This document shows positions 54,090 to 63,958 of a stretch of 64,000 nucleotides of DNA, piece by piece. The stretch spans positions 932,257 through 996,256 of the forward strand of contig NZ_KI912183.1 in NCBI RefSeq assembly GCF_000189755.2, written 5' to 3'. The notes beneath the pieces are model-generated. The model did no database searches. It was not told the DNA's origin and was given only the letters and a program-made list of their open reading frames with translations. Origin of the DNA: Desulfotomaculum nigrificans DSM 574 (GTDB lineage Bacteria > Bacillota > Desulfotomaculia > Desulfotomaculales > Desulfotomaculaceae). Made by a program: the position numbers and the translations under genes. Position 1 is the first letter of the stretch; the number at the start of each line of letters is the position of its first letter.

Positions 54090-55214
54090 TTGAAATTAGA
54101 GGAGTTTAAACTGGAGAGATATTTTGCCAAATATGAATTTAATGCCCCTTATCTTTTATGCTGCTCTGATTGCCAGTCCTTTACGGTGAAGGAACTTCTA
54201 GATCTGGGGGGCGAGGATGCCTTTAGCTCATTCCATAACCTTTATCTGGGTTACACCGAATCCCTTGGTAACCCCCTGCTGCGGCAGCAAATTACCAACC
54301 AGTATAAAAGCATTAAGGCCGAAGAAGTGTTGGTGACCTCAGGGGCCGAGGAAGCAATCTTTATTTTTATGAACGTAATGTTGGACAAGGGGGACCATGT
54401 GATTGTCCAATACCCATGCTACCAGTCACTGTTTGAAATAGCCCGCTCTATTGGCTGTGAGGTAACTAAATGGGAGATTAAAGAAGAACAAAATTGGGAA
54501 CTGGATCTGGATTTTTTGGTCCAAAACATTAAAGAAAACACCCGGGCCATTATTGTTAATTCACCCCACAATCCAACCGGTTACTTAATGTCCAGGGAAA
54601 AATTAGCGGCCTTGATTGATTTGGCCCGCCGCCAAAACATACTGCTATTTTCCGATGAGGTTTATCGCTTCCTGGAATACAGTGAAGCAGATCGGTTGGA
54701 CGCCGCCTGTGATCTATATGAAAATGCCGTTTCCCTGGGAGTCATGTCCAAAACCTACGGTTTACCAGGGTTGCGCATTGGTTGGATTGCCACTAAAAAT
54801 CGTACCGTTTATCAAAAGATGGCCGCCTTTAAGGACTATACCTCTATTTGTAACAGTGCGCCCAGTGAATTTTTGGCTACCCTGGCCCTGCAGCATTGGA
54901 ATAAGTTGGCCCAGCGCAATTTAGCTATCATCAAACAAAACCTGGCTTTGCTGGACCAATTCTTTACCCGCTACGCTAATCTATTTAGCTGGCAGCGCCC
55001 TAAGGCCGGCCCCATAGCTTTCCCCAGCATCAAATGGGAAGGCCATGTGGAGGATTTCTGCATTGATCTGGTCAACAGCCAGGGGGTATTGCTTTTACCC
55101 GGCAACTATTACGATTGCGGCCACAACAAAAACTTCCGGGTGGGCTTCGGACGGCAAAACATGCCGGATTGTCTGGCTAAACTTGAAGAATATATTAAGG
55201 AAAAGTTGCTCTAA
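54090..55214 (+). CDS. PLP-dependent aminotransferase, class I/II
   Basis: A 374-residue fold-type I aminotransferase. Motifs: TSGAEEAIFIFMNVML, NSPHNPTG, FSDEVYRFLEY and the PLP lysine in SKTYGLPGLRIGW. The conserved C-terminal arginine is in NFRVGFGR. Substrate is not shown. Start TTG 54090. It is 36 nt upstream of an NhaC antiporter, so a linked amino acid or amine transport function is possible. Confidence 0.9.
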   Translation: MKLEEFKLERYFAKYEFNAPYLLCCSDCQSFTVKELLDLGGEDAFSSFHNLYLGYTESLGNPLLRQQITNQYKSIKAEEVLVTSGAEEAIFIFMNVMLDKGDHVIVQYPCYQSLFEIARSIGCEVTKWEIKEEQNWELDLDFLVQNIKENTRAIIVNSPHNPTGYLMSREKLAALIDLARRQNILLFSDEVYRFLEYSEADRLDAACDLYENAVSLGVMSKTYGLPGLRIGWIATKNRTVYQKMAAFKDYTSICNSAPSEFLATLALQHWNKLAQRNLAIIKQNLALLDQFFTRYANLFSWQRPKAGPIAFPSIKWEGHVEDFCIDLVNSQGVLLLPGNYYDCGHNKNFRVGFGRQNMPDCLAKLEEYIKEKLL

Positions 55215-55250
55215 CAATACTTAGAACAGGCTAAGGATGGCGATTAGACG

Positions 55251-56639
55251 TTGCAACAGATCAGCTTCTTGGCAGCACTGACTCCTATTGTAGTTTTAAT
55301 AACATCCATTTATCTCACAGTGGCCGTCTACCATATTAATATTAACTACGGGTTGGCCTTTGCCGTGCTGGTGGGGATGGCAGTGGCTCTGCAGGCAGGT
55401 GTTCCGGTGCAGAAAATATGGGGTATGATCATTGAAGGGGTTAAGCCCACTGTTTATATTTTGCTGCTTTTTCTTTTAATCGGGGTATTAATCGGCACCT
55501 GGCACCTGAGCGGGACCATCCCGGCCATGATTTACTACGGCCTGCATTTGGTTCACCCGCAGACCTTTTATTTATCGTCCTTTATCATTTGCTGTATCGT
55601 ATCCATGCTGCTGGGCACATCAATGGGCACCGTCAGCACTGTAGGGGTGGCTTTAATGGGTATCGCCCACAGCCTGGGACTATCCCTACCAGCCACAGCC
55701 GGGGCGGTTGTGTCCGGGGCCTTCTTTGGGGATCGCTCATCCCCTCTGTCCTCCAGTGCCAATTTAACGGCGGTCATCACCGGCACCGAATTATACAGCA
55801 ACCTGCGCTACATGATTAATACCATTATTGCTCCTGTCTTAATCAGTGCCGCTACCTTTTACCTGCTGGGCCAATGGGCTAAACATCCTCACTTAAGCGG
55901 GCAACTGTCCATCTTATCCCAGTTGGCTCGCAGCTTTGATCTTAATCCGGTGGTGTTACTACCCCCGCTATTGGTGCTGATCCTTTCCCTGCTGCGGGTA
56001 AATACGCAAAGGGTGCTGATGATCGGGGCCTTACTGGGTATGGTGGTGGCAGTATATTGGCAACATGCCGGCCTGGCAGAAATCATCCGCACCGCCGTCA
56101 TGGGTTACCACGGACCGGCCAGGCTGGGAGAGTTAAACCAGGTGATTAAAGGAGGCGGCATGGTCAGTTTTATTAATATGGATTTGGTAATTATTTTTTC
56201 CGCCGCCCTTACTGGTATATTAGAAGGCATTGGAGCCTTAAATTTACTCCTGAAACGTATATTAATGTCTGTCCGTTCCCTGAGGTCGCTGACCATTTTA
56301 TCAATCGTTTCCAGCATCCTCATGCTTTTCGTAACAGCCAACCAAACCCTGGCCATTATCATTCCTGGTAAAGTTTTGCTGCCCTTATACCGGCAGTTCA
56401 GCTTTACCCCCAAAAATTTAGCCCGCAACCTGGCTGATTCCGGCGTTATGGTGGTGCCTTTAATTCCCTGGAGCGTGGCCGGTTTAATTTGCGCCAACGT
56501 GCTGGGGGTATCCACCATGCGTTATCTCCCCTTCGCCCTGTTATGCTGGGTTACCCCACTCATGGCTTTACTGGTAAGCCTGGTAACCAAAACCAACCCG
56601 CAGCGGGTGGAGAATGAAGGGCCCCTGAGCGGGTCATAA
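55251..56639 (+). CDS. NhaC-family Na+/H+ or solute antiporter
   Basis: A 462-residue membrane protein with 11-12 helices. The family motif lies in SGAFFGDRSSPLSSSANL, and TSMGTVSTVGVALMGIA precedes it. NhaC proteins exchange Na+ for H+ or for organic acids (malate-lactate type). Cotranscription with the aminotransferase hints at amino acid-derived solutes. TTG 55251 follows AAGGATGG. Confidence 0.9.
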   Translation: MQQISFLAALTPIVVLITSIYLTVAVYHININYGLAFAVLVGMAVALQAGVPVQKIWGMIIEGVKPTVYILLLFLLIGVLIGTWHLSGTIPAMIYYGLHLVHPQTFYLSSFIICCIVSMLLGTSMGTVSTVGVALMGIAHSLGLSLPATAGAVVSGAFFGDRSSPLSSSANLTAVITGTELYSNLRYMINTIIAPVLISAATFYLLGQWAKHPHLSGQLSILSQLARSFDLNPVVLLPPLLVLILSLLRVNTQRVLMIGALLGMVVAVYWQHAGLAEIIRTAVMGYHGPARLGELNQVIKGGGMVSFINMDLVIIFSAALTGILEGIGALNLLLKRILMSVRSLRSLTILSIVSSILMLFVTANQTLAIIIPGKVLLPLYRQFSFTPKNLARNLADSGVMVVPLIPWSVAGLICANVLGVSTMRYLPFALLCWVTPLMALLVSLVTKTNPQRVENEGPLSGS

Positions 56640-56679
56640 TAATGCCGAATATATCCTATGACAAGAAAATGGTGATGAT

Positions 56680-56906
56680 ATGGCCAAAACCTTGGATCTG
56701 AACAAAACCGTCTATGAACTTGCTAAGAATGACCCGGAAATGATTGATAGGCTTGCAGGACATCGTTAAGCCCGGCATGTTAAAACTGCCGGGCGATTTA
56801 TAACTATTCCCAAAGGGGCTAGCATGAAAAAATTGACCTGGATAAAATCATAAAAACCTTTCAAGATAAAGGTTACGAGGTTGTTCACTGGCGCCACCGA
56901 CCGTAA
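56680..56906 (+). pseudogene. Decayed DUF1858-type small protein
   Basis: ATG 56680 starts LDLNKTVYELAKNDPEMIDR, the DUF1858 opening. The frame stops early; the homology continues in another frame as QDIVKPGMLKLPG and then IDLDKIIKTFQDKGYEVV, the usual DUF1858 end. Two disruptions (one near 56755, one deletion near 56805) are needed. Its last bases overlap the end of the converging oxidoreductase gene. Confidence 0.7.
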
Positions 56907-59023
56907 ACATTCCTGGACCATACCTGGCGGGAACATGCAGGACAAACCTGTTTGTCTTTACTATTGATATAATCCAGGTGTTTCTCCGTGGCAAAGGGCT
57001 GGCCGCATACCTGGCAATTCACCAGTTCTAACCGACTCATCAAGCTGCCACACATGCGCATTTCCCGAAAACCGTTCCGGTCTTCCTTGGTGATGGCCCC
57101 GGTGGGACAGTTAACCGAGCAGGTACCACAACCAATACATTTGTCCCCTGGCCGGGCAAAATCTGTTTCGCCATGGGCATCCTTAATATAACCCAACTGC
57201 AGGGCAGCCGCACCAACCCTGTTATGGCAACTGTCCACACATTGGCCACAGGCTATACATAAATCACAGCGCAGGCACCGGTTAGCTTCGGCCATGGCCG
57301 CAGCTTCACTAATCCCTTGCATAATTTCGGCAAAACTATCCTTTTTCTCAGCCATATACAGCTCATGAAAATTAACCTGGCTGGCCTGGGCCTTCTGCTC
57401 TGCTGTGATCTTCCGGGGAGGGATACTTGGCCGTTTGACCGGGAACTTTATGCTGGCGGTGGGGACTTCCCCCCGTAGGAAAGCATGGATACTGGCAGCA
57501 GCCTGTTTGCCCGCCGCCATGGCTTTAATGGCGCTGGCCGGTCCGGTCACCGCATCGCCCCCGGCGAAAACTCCGGGCAAGGAGGTTTCAAGAGTCAAGG
57601 GGTTTACCACAATGCGGTTTCTGGCCACCTCCGCCCCGGTGCCATGAAGGATGGAGAGATCCGGTTGCTGGCCGGTGGCAAAGATAACCACATCCGCAGC
57701 AATCCGATAAGCAGAACCTGCAATGGGTACAGGTTTACGGCGGCCGCTGGCATCCGGCTCGCTGAGTTCATTTTTCAAGCACTCAATGTAGGCTACCCAA
57801 CCGTTTTGGCCACCTAACCCCACGGGGGAAACCAGGAAATCAAATTTTACTCCTTCGTGTTCGGCATCCACAATTTCCTCAACCAGAGCCGGCATTTCTT
57901 CCCTTGTCCGGCGGTAAATAATCTTTACTTCTTCAGCCCCCAGGCGTAAGGACACCCGGGCCGCATCAATGGCCACGTTGCCGCCGCCCACCACCACCAC
58001 TTGTTTACCAGTGAGGTCAATTTCCGGCGTGCCGTTGTTTTGTAAAAGTTGCTGGTTAAGGGTTCTTAAAAAGGTAACCCCATCGAAAACTCCTTTAAAT
58101 TCCTCACCGTTGGCAATGGGGATGGAGCCCTGCCAGGCCCCGGTACCTAAAAATATTGCATCAAAGCCTTCTTTCTTTAGGGCCTGAATATCTGAAACAG
58201 GAGTGTTAACCTTGATTTCTACCCCCAGGGCTTTAATCCTGGCAATCTCATCCCGGAGCACCTGCCGGGGCAGCCGGTAAGGAGGAATACCATAAGCCAG
58301 CATACCGCCGGGCTCGGGCATGGCTTCAAAGATGGTTACCCCGTAACCTCTTTGGGCCAGGAAATAGGCTGCCGAAAGTCCCGCTGGCCCGGCACCGATG
58401 ACGGCCACTCGCTCCTTAAATTTTCTGGCCGGCGGGGCCAGGATGTCACCCGGCTGCTGGTTAGATTTATCATAGGCTAACCTTTTCAGGGCACAGATGG
58501 AGATTGGTTTATCCACTTGCCCCCGGCGGCAGGCCCTCTCGCAGGGGTGTTCGCAAATACGTCCCAGGGAACCGGGTAAAGGTACATCTTCCCTGATCCG
58601 GGCCAAAGCCTCTTCATATTCTTGCATCCCCACCAGGACCACATAATTGGGGATATCCAGACCGGCCGGACAGGCGGCCTGACAGGGAGCCAGCACCAAT
58701 TGGGGGCACTCACCGGCAGGGCATACATGATTTTCAATGTGGATGATAAATTCATCCCGGAATGCTTGCAGGTTGGCCATAACCTGCTCCGCCACAGATT
58801 TTCCCCCACCGCACTGGCAAAGACCGGTAACCTTGCTGGCTAAATCCCTGATTTCTAGCAAGTCTGGCCGGGAGCCGCTGCCGGTTTGGATCCTGGCCAG
58901 GTGATCTAAGATTTGTTTAAAATGGCGGCGACAAACACTACAGTAGTTCTCTGCAGTTAAGAATGCATTGATCAAATTCGCCGTTTGCTTTACCTTGCAA
59001 TCGTTCCCTGTCACATTCCACAC
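56885..59023 (-). CDS. NAD(P)H-dependent FAD/Fe-S oxidoreductase (GltD-like with NuoF-type N terminus)
   Basis: A 712-residue flavoprotein. Residues about 45-105 match the iron-sulfur end of NuoF-type subunits (GLCQCGGGKSVAEQV, CPAGECP). Then comes a GltD-like [4Fe-4S] region (CQAACPAGLDIPNY, CEHPCERACRRG), an FAD motif (VIGAGPAGLSAAY), an NAD(P) motif (VVVGGGNVAIDAAR) and, after about 560, ferredoxin-type motifs (CDLCIACGQCVDSC, CIGCGTCSVNCP) and a terminal CxxC pair zinc-like tail. It should pass electrons between NAD(P)H and the downstream-coded Fe-S and molybdopterin partners. GTG start at 59023 is uncertain. Confidence 0.88.
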   Translation of the reverse strand: MWNVTGNDCKVKQTANLINAFLTAENYCSVCRRHFKQILDHLARIQTGSGSRPDLLEIRDLASKVTGLCQCGGGKSVAEQVMANLQAFRDEFIIHIENHVCPAGECPQLVLAPCQAACPAGLDIPNYVVLVGMQEYEEALARIREDVPLPGSLGRICEHPCERACRRGQVDKPISICALKRLAYDKSNQQPGDILAPPARKFKERVAVIGAGPAGLSAAYFLAQRGYGVTIFEAMPEPGGMLAYGIPPYRLPRQVLRDEIARIKALGVEIKVNTPVSDIQALKKEGFDAIFLGTGAWQGSIPIANGEEFKGVFDGVTFLRTLNQQLLQNNGTPEIDLTGKQVVVVGGGNVAIDAARVSLRLGAEEVKIIYRRTREEMPALVEEIVDAEHEGVKFDFLVSPVGLGGQNGWVAYIECLKNELSEPDASGRRKPVPIAGSAYRIAADVVIFATGQQPDLSILHGTGAEVARNRIVVNPLTLETSLPGVFAGGDAVTGPASAIKAMAAGKQAAASIHAFLRGEVPTASIKFPVKRPSIPPRKITAEQKAQASQVNFHELYMAEKKDSFAEIMQGISEAAAMAEANRCLRCDLCIACGQCVDSCHNRVGAAALQLGYIKDAHGETDFARPGDKCIGCGTCSVNCPTGAITKEDRNGFREMRMCGSLMSRLELVNCQVCGQPFATEKHLDYINSKDKQVCPACSRQVWSRNVYGRWRQ

Positions 59024-59031
59024 ATCCTTAT

Positions 59032-59541
59032 TTAAGAAACTTCCCTGGCTACTAATTCCCGAACAAATCTGACCCGTTTGGTATCAGGTAGGTCCTCTGT
59101 CCGTACCAGGCGCAGGCTATTGGTGGGGCAGGCTGTCACACAGGCGGGCTTAAGCCCGGCATCAATCCGGTCTTTACACAGGTCACATTTTACCGCCTTG
59201 CCCTTCCGGGCATCCCACTGGGGAGCACTCCAGGGGCAGGCCATGATGCAGCTCTTGCAACCGGCACAGCGATCCTGGTCGATAAAGATGACGCCATCTT
59301 CCTCCCTCTTTTGAATGGCACCGTTGGGGCAAGCCGCGATACACCAGGGATTATCACAATGAAAGCAGGACAGGAAAACATAATTAGCTTTTAGCCGGCC
59401 ATTTACTTCCACCGGGCCCACCTCAATAATTTGGTTAGGCTTGGGGCCCACACCTAATCCTTTATTTACTTTACATTGCACCTGACAGCTACGACAGGAA
59501 ATACATTTCTTTTCATCCTGGAACAGAATAAACTTGCTCAT
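59032..59541 (-). CDS. Four-cluster ferredoxin-like electron transfer subunit
   Basis: A 169-residue DmsB/PsrB/HycB-type protein. Four cysteine groups are visible: CISCRSCQVQC, CFHCDNPWCIAACP, CAGCKSCIMACP and CDLCKDR with CVTACP, enough for four [4Fe-4S] clusters. It lacks a signal peptide. ATG 59541 follows GGGAGGGG. It sits between the molybdopterin subunit and the FAD subunit in one operon and should wire them together. Confidence 0.92.
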   Translation of the reverse strand: MSKFILFQDEKKCISCRSCQVQCKVNKGLGVGPKPNQIIEVGPVEVNGRLKANYVFLSCFHCDNPWCIAACPNGAIQKREEDGVIFIDQDRCAGCKSCIMACPWSAPQWDARKGKAVKCDLCKDRIDAGLKPACVTACPTNSLRLVRTEDLPDTKRVRFVRELVAREVS

Positions 59542-59579
59542 ATTTAACCCCTCCCTCGATAAAGACACTTAGCCTGCCC

Positions 59580-61664
59580 TTAGGCCACCGGTCTAACGGT
59601 GACATGCACATGTTGCAATGCCGGACTACCACCAACCCGGTCGGTGATGTTGACCTGCAACATGGTGTCACTGGCCCCTTTGTTGTAACATCTGGTCTGG
59701 GTCGGTACCCGGCGGCCAAAACCGTGCAACATAAAGACAGCCTCCGGGTGGATCAAGTCGGTGACGAAGGCCCGAATGGCTTCCTTACCCCGCTGGGAAG
59801 TAACCTCCACTAATTGCCCATCTTTAATGCCCAGTTTGGCAGCGGCCTGGTTATTGATCCACAACAGGTTTTCGGATACCAGCTCATTTAAAAGCGGGTT
59901 ATTTTGGGTTGAAACATGGGTATGGGCCACATTACGACCGATTAACAGACGGAATGTACCCTCGGCCGGTGGTTTAACCGGTTCATAGGCCGGAAAAGAA
60001 GGCAGCCCGTTTTGCTCCAGCAGGCTGGAGACCAATTCAATCTTACCGGAAGGGGTTTTAAATTTAAGACCATCCCTGCGATCCCAAAAAACCGGTTCCT
60101 GGCACAAGGTAACAAATCCTTTAGCGGCAAAATCCTCCGGTGTGATACCGGTGCCTGCCAATTGGTACGCCCACAGCTCTTCCAGAGAATTATAAGGGAA
60201 GTATTTGCTGATACCCAACCGGTCAGCCAGGAGTTTCATAATCTCCCAGCCGGGCTTGGTATCGTACCTGGGGCTAACCACCGGCTTACGCATAAACAAA
60301 CTGGGTTTCAGGCCGCTTACTTCCTGAATGGAATCTCCCCTCTCCAAGTAAATGGATTCGGGCAGAATCACATCCGCCATCCAGGCTGTCTCACTAAAAT
60401 GAATATCAATGACCACCAACAGATCCAATTTATTTAAAGCTTCTTTGTTAGTCTGGTAATCCGGTATAGACAGCATGGGATCATGACGCCAAACGATTAA
60501 TCCTTTGATCGGGTAGGGGTCTTCGGTTAAAATGGCCTGGGGTAACAGTTGCACCACCCCGTGGGCCGGGTCTGCCGTGGGAAATTTAGCCGTGCCCACA
60601 CCGTCACATCTTTCTTCGTTAACCTTTGGTAAATCCTGTTCGGTTAATTTATGCAAGGGTTGTTTACTAATGTCTTTGGCGCTTTTCTTAATAAAGATAC
60701 CGCCGGGGGCCTCAATGCTGCCCATCAGGGCGTTTAAGATGATCAATGATCTACGAACATAAATTTCATTGGTATAATGGGAAGAACGATAACCATAATG
60801 GAATATAACAGATGGTTTAGCCGCACTGGCTTCCCGGGCCAGGTTAATAATCTCGGCGGCTGGAATGCCGGTTTCCTGTTCAGCCCAGGCCGGAGTGTAA
60901 GGCTCCACAAATTTCTTCAACTCATCAAAACCGCTGACCCAACGGTCCACAAATTCTTTATCATAGAGTTCTTCTTCGATAATTACGTGCATCAATGCAT
61001 AATTAAGGGCCAAATCGGTACCGGGTCTAATCATCAGGTACTTATCTGCTTTGGTGGCGGTTACAGTAACTCTGGGGTCGATATAGGTGAGTTTAGTGCC
61101 GTTCTCCATAGCCCTGGTTAACTGCTTAACTGCCTTAAGTTCAATGGATTCAAAATAATTACGACCGTAAAGTATCACATGTTTGGATCGTTCCAGGTCG
61201 ACACCAAAACTACTGTCTGCATATCCGGTCAAAGAACGAAAAGCAGTGTTAAGGGAACCTTTACAACAAGAGTCATGGGTGAAGTAGTTAGGGGAACCAA
61301 TAGCCTGCATAAAGGTTTTAGAGATATGGGAATTAAGCTGGGCCCGCTCGGTAAATGCAATGCTGCGCCCGCCGTAGGTATCCTTGATCTGCTTGATTTT
61401 CTCAGCCACATAGTCCAAAGCCTCTTCCCAACTGGCTTCTCGCCATTGTCCGGCACCCCGGGGTCCAGTTCTAATGAGGGGTTTTTTGAGTCGCTGTTCA
61501 TCATGCAACAGGCTGACCCCAGCCGCCCCCTTAGGACAAATACTGCCTTCAATACCTGCAGCATGGGGGTTTCCTTCTATTAATTGGACATCATCATTTT
61601 TAACCATTACCTTAATGGGACATCTGACCGAACACATAAAACAAATGCTGTACTCTTGTTGCAC
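59580..61664 (-). CDS. Cytoplasmic molybdopterin oxidoreductase, PsrA/PhsA-like
   Basis: A 694-residue bis-MGD enzyme. The N-terminal [4Fe-4S] motif is CFMCSVRC with a distal CPKG. The metal ligand is probably a cysteine in HDSCCKGSLN, as in thiosulfate/polysulfide reductases. MopB motifs follow (TYIDPRVTVTATKADKYL, LLIGRNVAHTHVSTQNNP). There is no Tat signal and no NrfD-type membrane anchor in the operon, so the complex is soluble and inward. A sulfur-compound reductase coupled to NAD(P)H is the simplest reading; a formate dehydrogenase is less likely. GTG 61664 follows AAAGGAGA. Confidence 0.85.
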   Translation of the reverse strand: MQQEYSICFMCSVRCPIKVMVKNDDVQLIEGNPHAAGIEGSICPKGAAGVSLLHDEQRLKKPLIRTGPRGAGQWREASWEEALDYVAEKIKQIKDTYGGRSIAFTERAQLNSHISKTFMQAIGSPNYFTHDSCCKGSLNTAFRSLTGYADSSFGVDLERSKHVILYGRNYFESIELKAVKQLTRAMENGTKLTYIDPRVTVTATKADKYLMIRPGTDLALNYALMHVIIEEELYDKEFVDRWVSGFDELKKFVEPYTPAWAEQETGIPAAEIINLAREASAAKPSVIFHYGYRSSHYTNEIYVRRSLIILNALMGSIEAPGGIFIKKSAKDISKQPLHKLTEQDLPKVNEERCDGVGTAKFPTADPAHGVVQLLPQAILTEDPYPIKGLIVWRHDPMLSIPDYQTNKEALNKLDLLVVIDIHFSETAWMADVILPESIYLERGDSIQEVSGLKPSLFMRKPVVSPRYDTKPGWEIMKLLADRLGISKYFPYNSLEELWAYQLAGTGITPEDFAAKGFVTLCQEPVFWDRRDGLKFKTPSGKIELVSSLLEQNGLPSFPAYEPVKPPAEGTFRLLIGRNVAHTHVSTQNNPLLNELVSENLLWINNQAAAKLGIKDGQLVEVTSQRGKEAIRAFVTDLIHPEAVFMLHGFGRRVPTQTRCYNKGASDTMLQVNITDRVGGSPALQHVHVTVRPVA

Positions 61665-61848
61665 CGGCCGGTCTCCTTTCTGTAAGTAATTTCACAAAAT
61701 AACCTGGAGTTTATGTGGATAAAGTTAGGTTCAGAGCCTATTGGCAAAGAATTAATGTTAAAAGTATCATAACAAATATGCGACAATGCATATGTCCCAG
61801 TGCAGACTAAAAAAATGTCATTGTCGCAATATTTAATCCCGGTAAAAA

Positions 61849-61882
61849 ATAACTCCCACAATTAATAAACTGTGGGAGTTAT
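61849..61882 (-). terminator. Terminator of the pyrophosphatase remnant
   Basis: ATAACTCCCACA (61849-61860) pairs perfectly with TGTGGGAGTTAT (61871-61882), with T6 on the minus strand. It looks like the native terminator of the gene whose 3' end remains. Confidence 0.88.
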
Positions 61883-61885
61883 CTA

Positions 61886-62017
61886 TTACTTTATGATATT
61901 AATAGCATCTAAAATTTGGGGCACAACTTGTTTTTTCCGAGAAACAATTCCTGGCACAAATATGCCCTGGGTAGGTTCAACATTAAATGCCACGGAAATA
62001 AAGCTGTTGTTTTCACA
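61886..62017 (-). pseudogene. 3' end of a manganese-dependent inorganic pyrophosphatase-like gene
   Basis: Forty-three codons remain, ending with VPGIVSRKKQVVPQILDA and a stop. The GVVSRKKQVVP string is the conserved end of DHH-family pyrophosphatases (PpaC). The frame runs directly into 16S rRNA sequence at 62018, so the front of the gene is gone. The assignment rests on this short motif. Confidence 0.65.
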
Positions 62018-62718
<701 letters not shown>

Positions 62719-63010
62719 AATATTTCTCGCACCCTTTAGGGTGTTCAATATCTTAAAGAGTTCTTCGGCTCTTTAGTTTACTTTTCCAGGAATTACTCGC
62801 TAGCGCTTTCACGCTTGACGAGGATGTGGTCGTCATAGTATCAGCTTTATCTTGTCCCCTTTAGGGGGCGCTGACTTGTGACTTGACCGTGCTGCACATC
62901 CATCATCCACTGTTTAGTTTTCAAAGACCATTTATTCACCACCGCTCATGCGGCGGGAACTTTATCTTACCACTCTGAGCTTTTCAATGCAATTTTTGCC
63001 TTTTATCACC
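62719..63010 (-). promoter_or_regulatory. rRNA operon leader
   Basis: Upstream of the 16S fragment is about 290 nt of typical Firmicutes rRNA leader, including GTCTTTGAAAACTAAACAG and several hairpins. It suggests that the fragment keeps its native promoter region and could be transcribed strongly into the joined sequence. Confidence 0.6.
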
Positions 63011-63172
63011 TTTCAGCGACGTTTGTTATGATACCACATATTTTTTAAATTTGCAAGTGGTAAATTTTTATTGCCGTTCCCAACGGCAGAAATTATATTA
63101 CCATGTTCGGTTGCTAATTGCAACTGGTAATTTAAACTAGATTAATTTATAAAACTAACTCCAAAATAAAAA

Positions 63173-63211
63173 GCGGCGTTCAGTTAATGAATTGAACGGC
63201 CGCTTTCTTTT
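63173..63211 (-). terminator. Terminator of the macrodomain gene
   Basis: AAAGCGGC-TTCA and TGAA-GGCCGCTTT form a long hairpin with small bulges, with T-rich sequence on both sides. Confidence 0.8.
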
Positions 63212-63233
63212 TTCCTATAAGCAACAAAATTTA

Positions 63234-63761
63234 TTAAATATTAGCCAGAGTATCTTCAAAAATTTTGGCTTTATGATCATTTCGCAGCACAAAAATAATG
63301 TTCTTTACTGATTTCAACTGGGGGATCATTTCCTTGAGTGTTTTTAAAACCACCTGAGCTGCTTCCTCAGCAGGGTAGCCAAAAGCCCCGGTGGAGATGG
63401 CCGAAAATGCAATGGAATTTAACTTGTACTCTTCGGCCAATTTAAGGGCATTGCGATAACAATTGGCCAACAACTCATCGGACGGTTCATCCTTGCCATA
63501 TACCGGCCCCAGGCAGTGAATGACATAGCGATTAGGGAGATTATGCCCCCCGGTGATGACAGCCTGACCAGGCTTAATAGGTGCCAGTGGCAAGCATTCC
63601 TCCACCAAACCGGGGCCTGCCGCACTGTGAATAGCGCCAGCTACACCTCCCCCCGGTCTGAGCCAAGCATTGGCTGCATTAACCACGGCGTCAATACCCT
63701 TTTGATTCGCTATATTTCCCCGCACACACTGGATGGTTATGCCGGAAACGATTTTTTTCAT
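63234..63761 (-). CDS. Macrodomain protein (ADP-ribose/O-acetyl-ADP-ribose hydrolase type)
   Basis: A 175-residue macrodomain. The ADP-ribose binding motifs are VNAANAWLRPGGGVAGAI and AISTGAFGYPAEEAA; GPGLVEEC and VIHCLGPVYG lie between. MacroD-type enzymes remove ADP-ribose from acidic residues or deacetylate O-acetyl-ADP-ribose, the sirtuin product. ATG 63761 follows AAGGAG by 10 nt. It is a single-gene unit. Confidence 0.93.
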   Translation of the reverse strand: MKKIVSGITIQCVRGNIANQKGIDAVVNAANAWLRPGGGVAGAIHSAAGPGLVEECLPLAPIKPGQAVITGGHNLPNRYVIHCLGPVYGKDEPSDELLANCYRNALKLAEEYKLNSIAFSAISTGAFGYPAEEAAQVVLKTLKEMIPQLKSVKNIIFVLRNDHKAKIFEDTLANI

Positions 63762-63958
63762 TACCAACGATCTCCTTCTACCTGTTTATCCAAAAGACCT
63801 TTATGATGATGATTTTCTCCATAATTGCTAAAATACCTGCTTAATCTAAAAAGGAGCATTTAAGATACTGTATAAATTTGATTTAATGTTCTTATTCAAA
63901 TATTTCTTCCCTTTTGCGAGATAATAATTACAAGATTCTTTATTACAGGGGTGGAGAT

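Noticed and set aside
63849-63930. Small gene behind an AAAAAGGAG site before the window end
   Set aside because: The only start at correct spacing would be ATA, and the frame is about 20 codons of unremarkable sequence.
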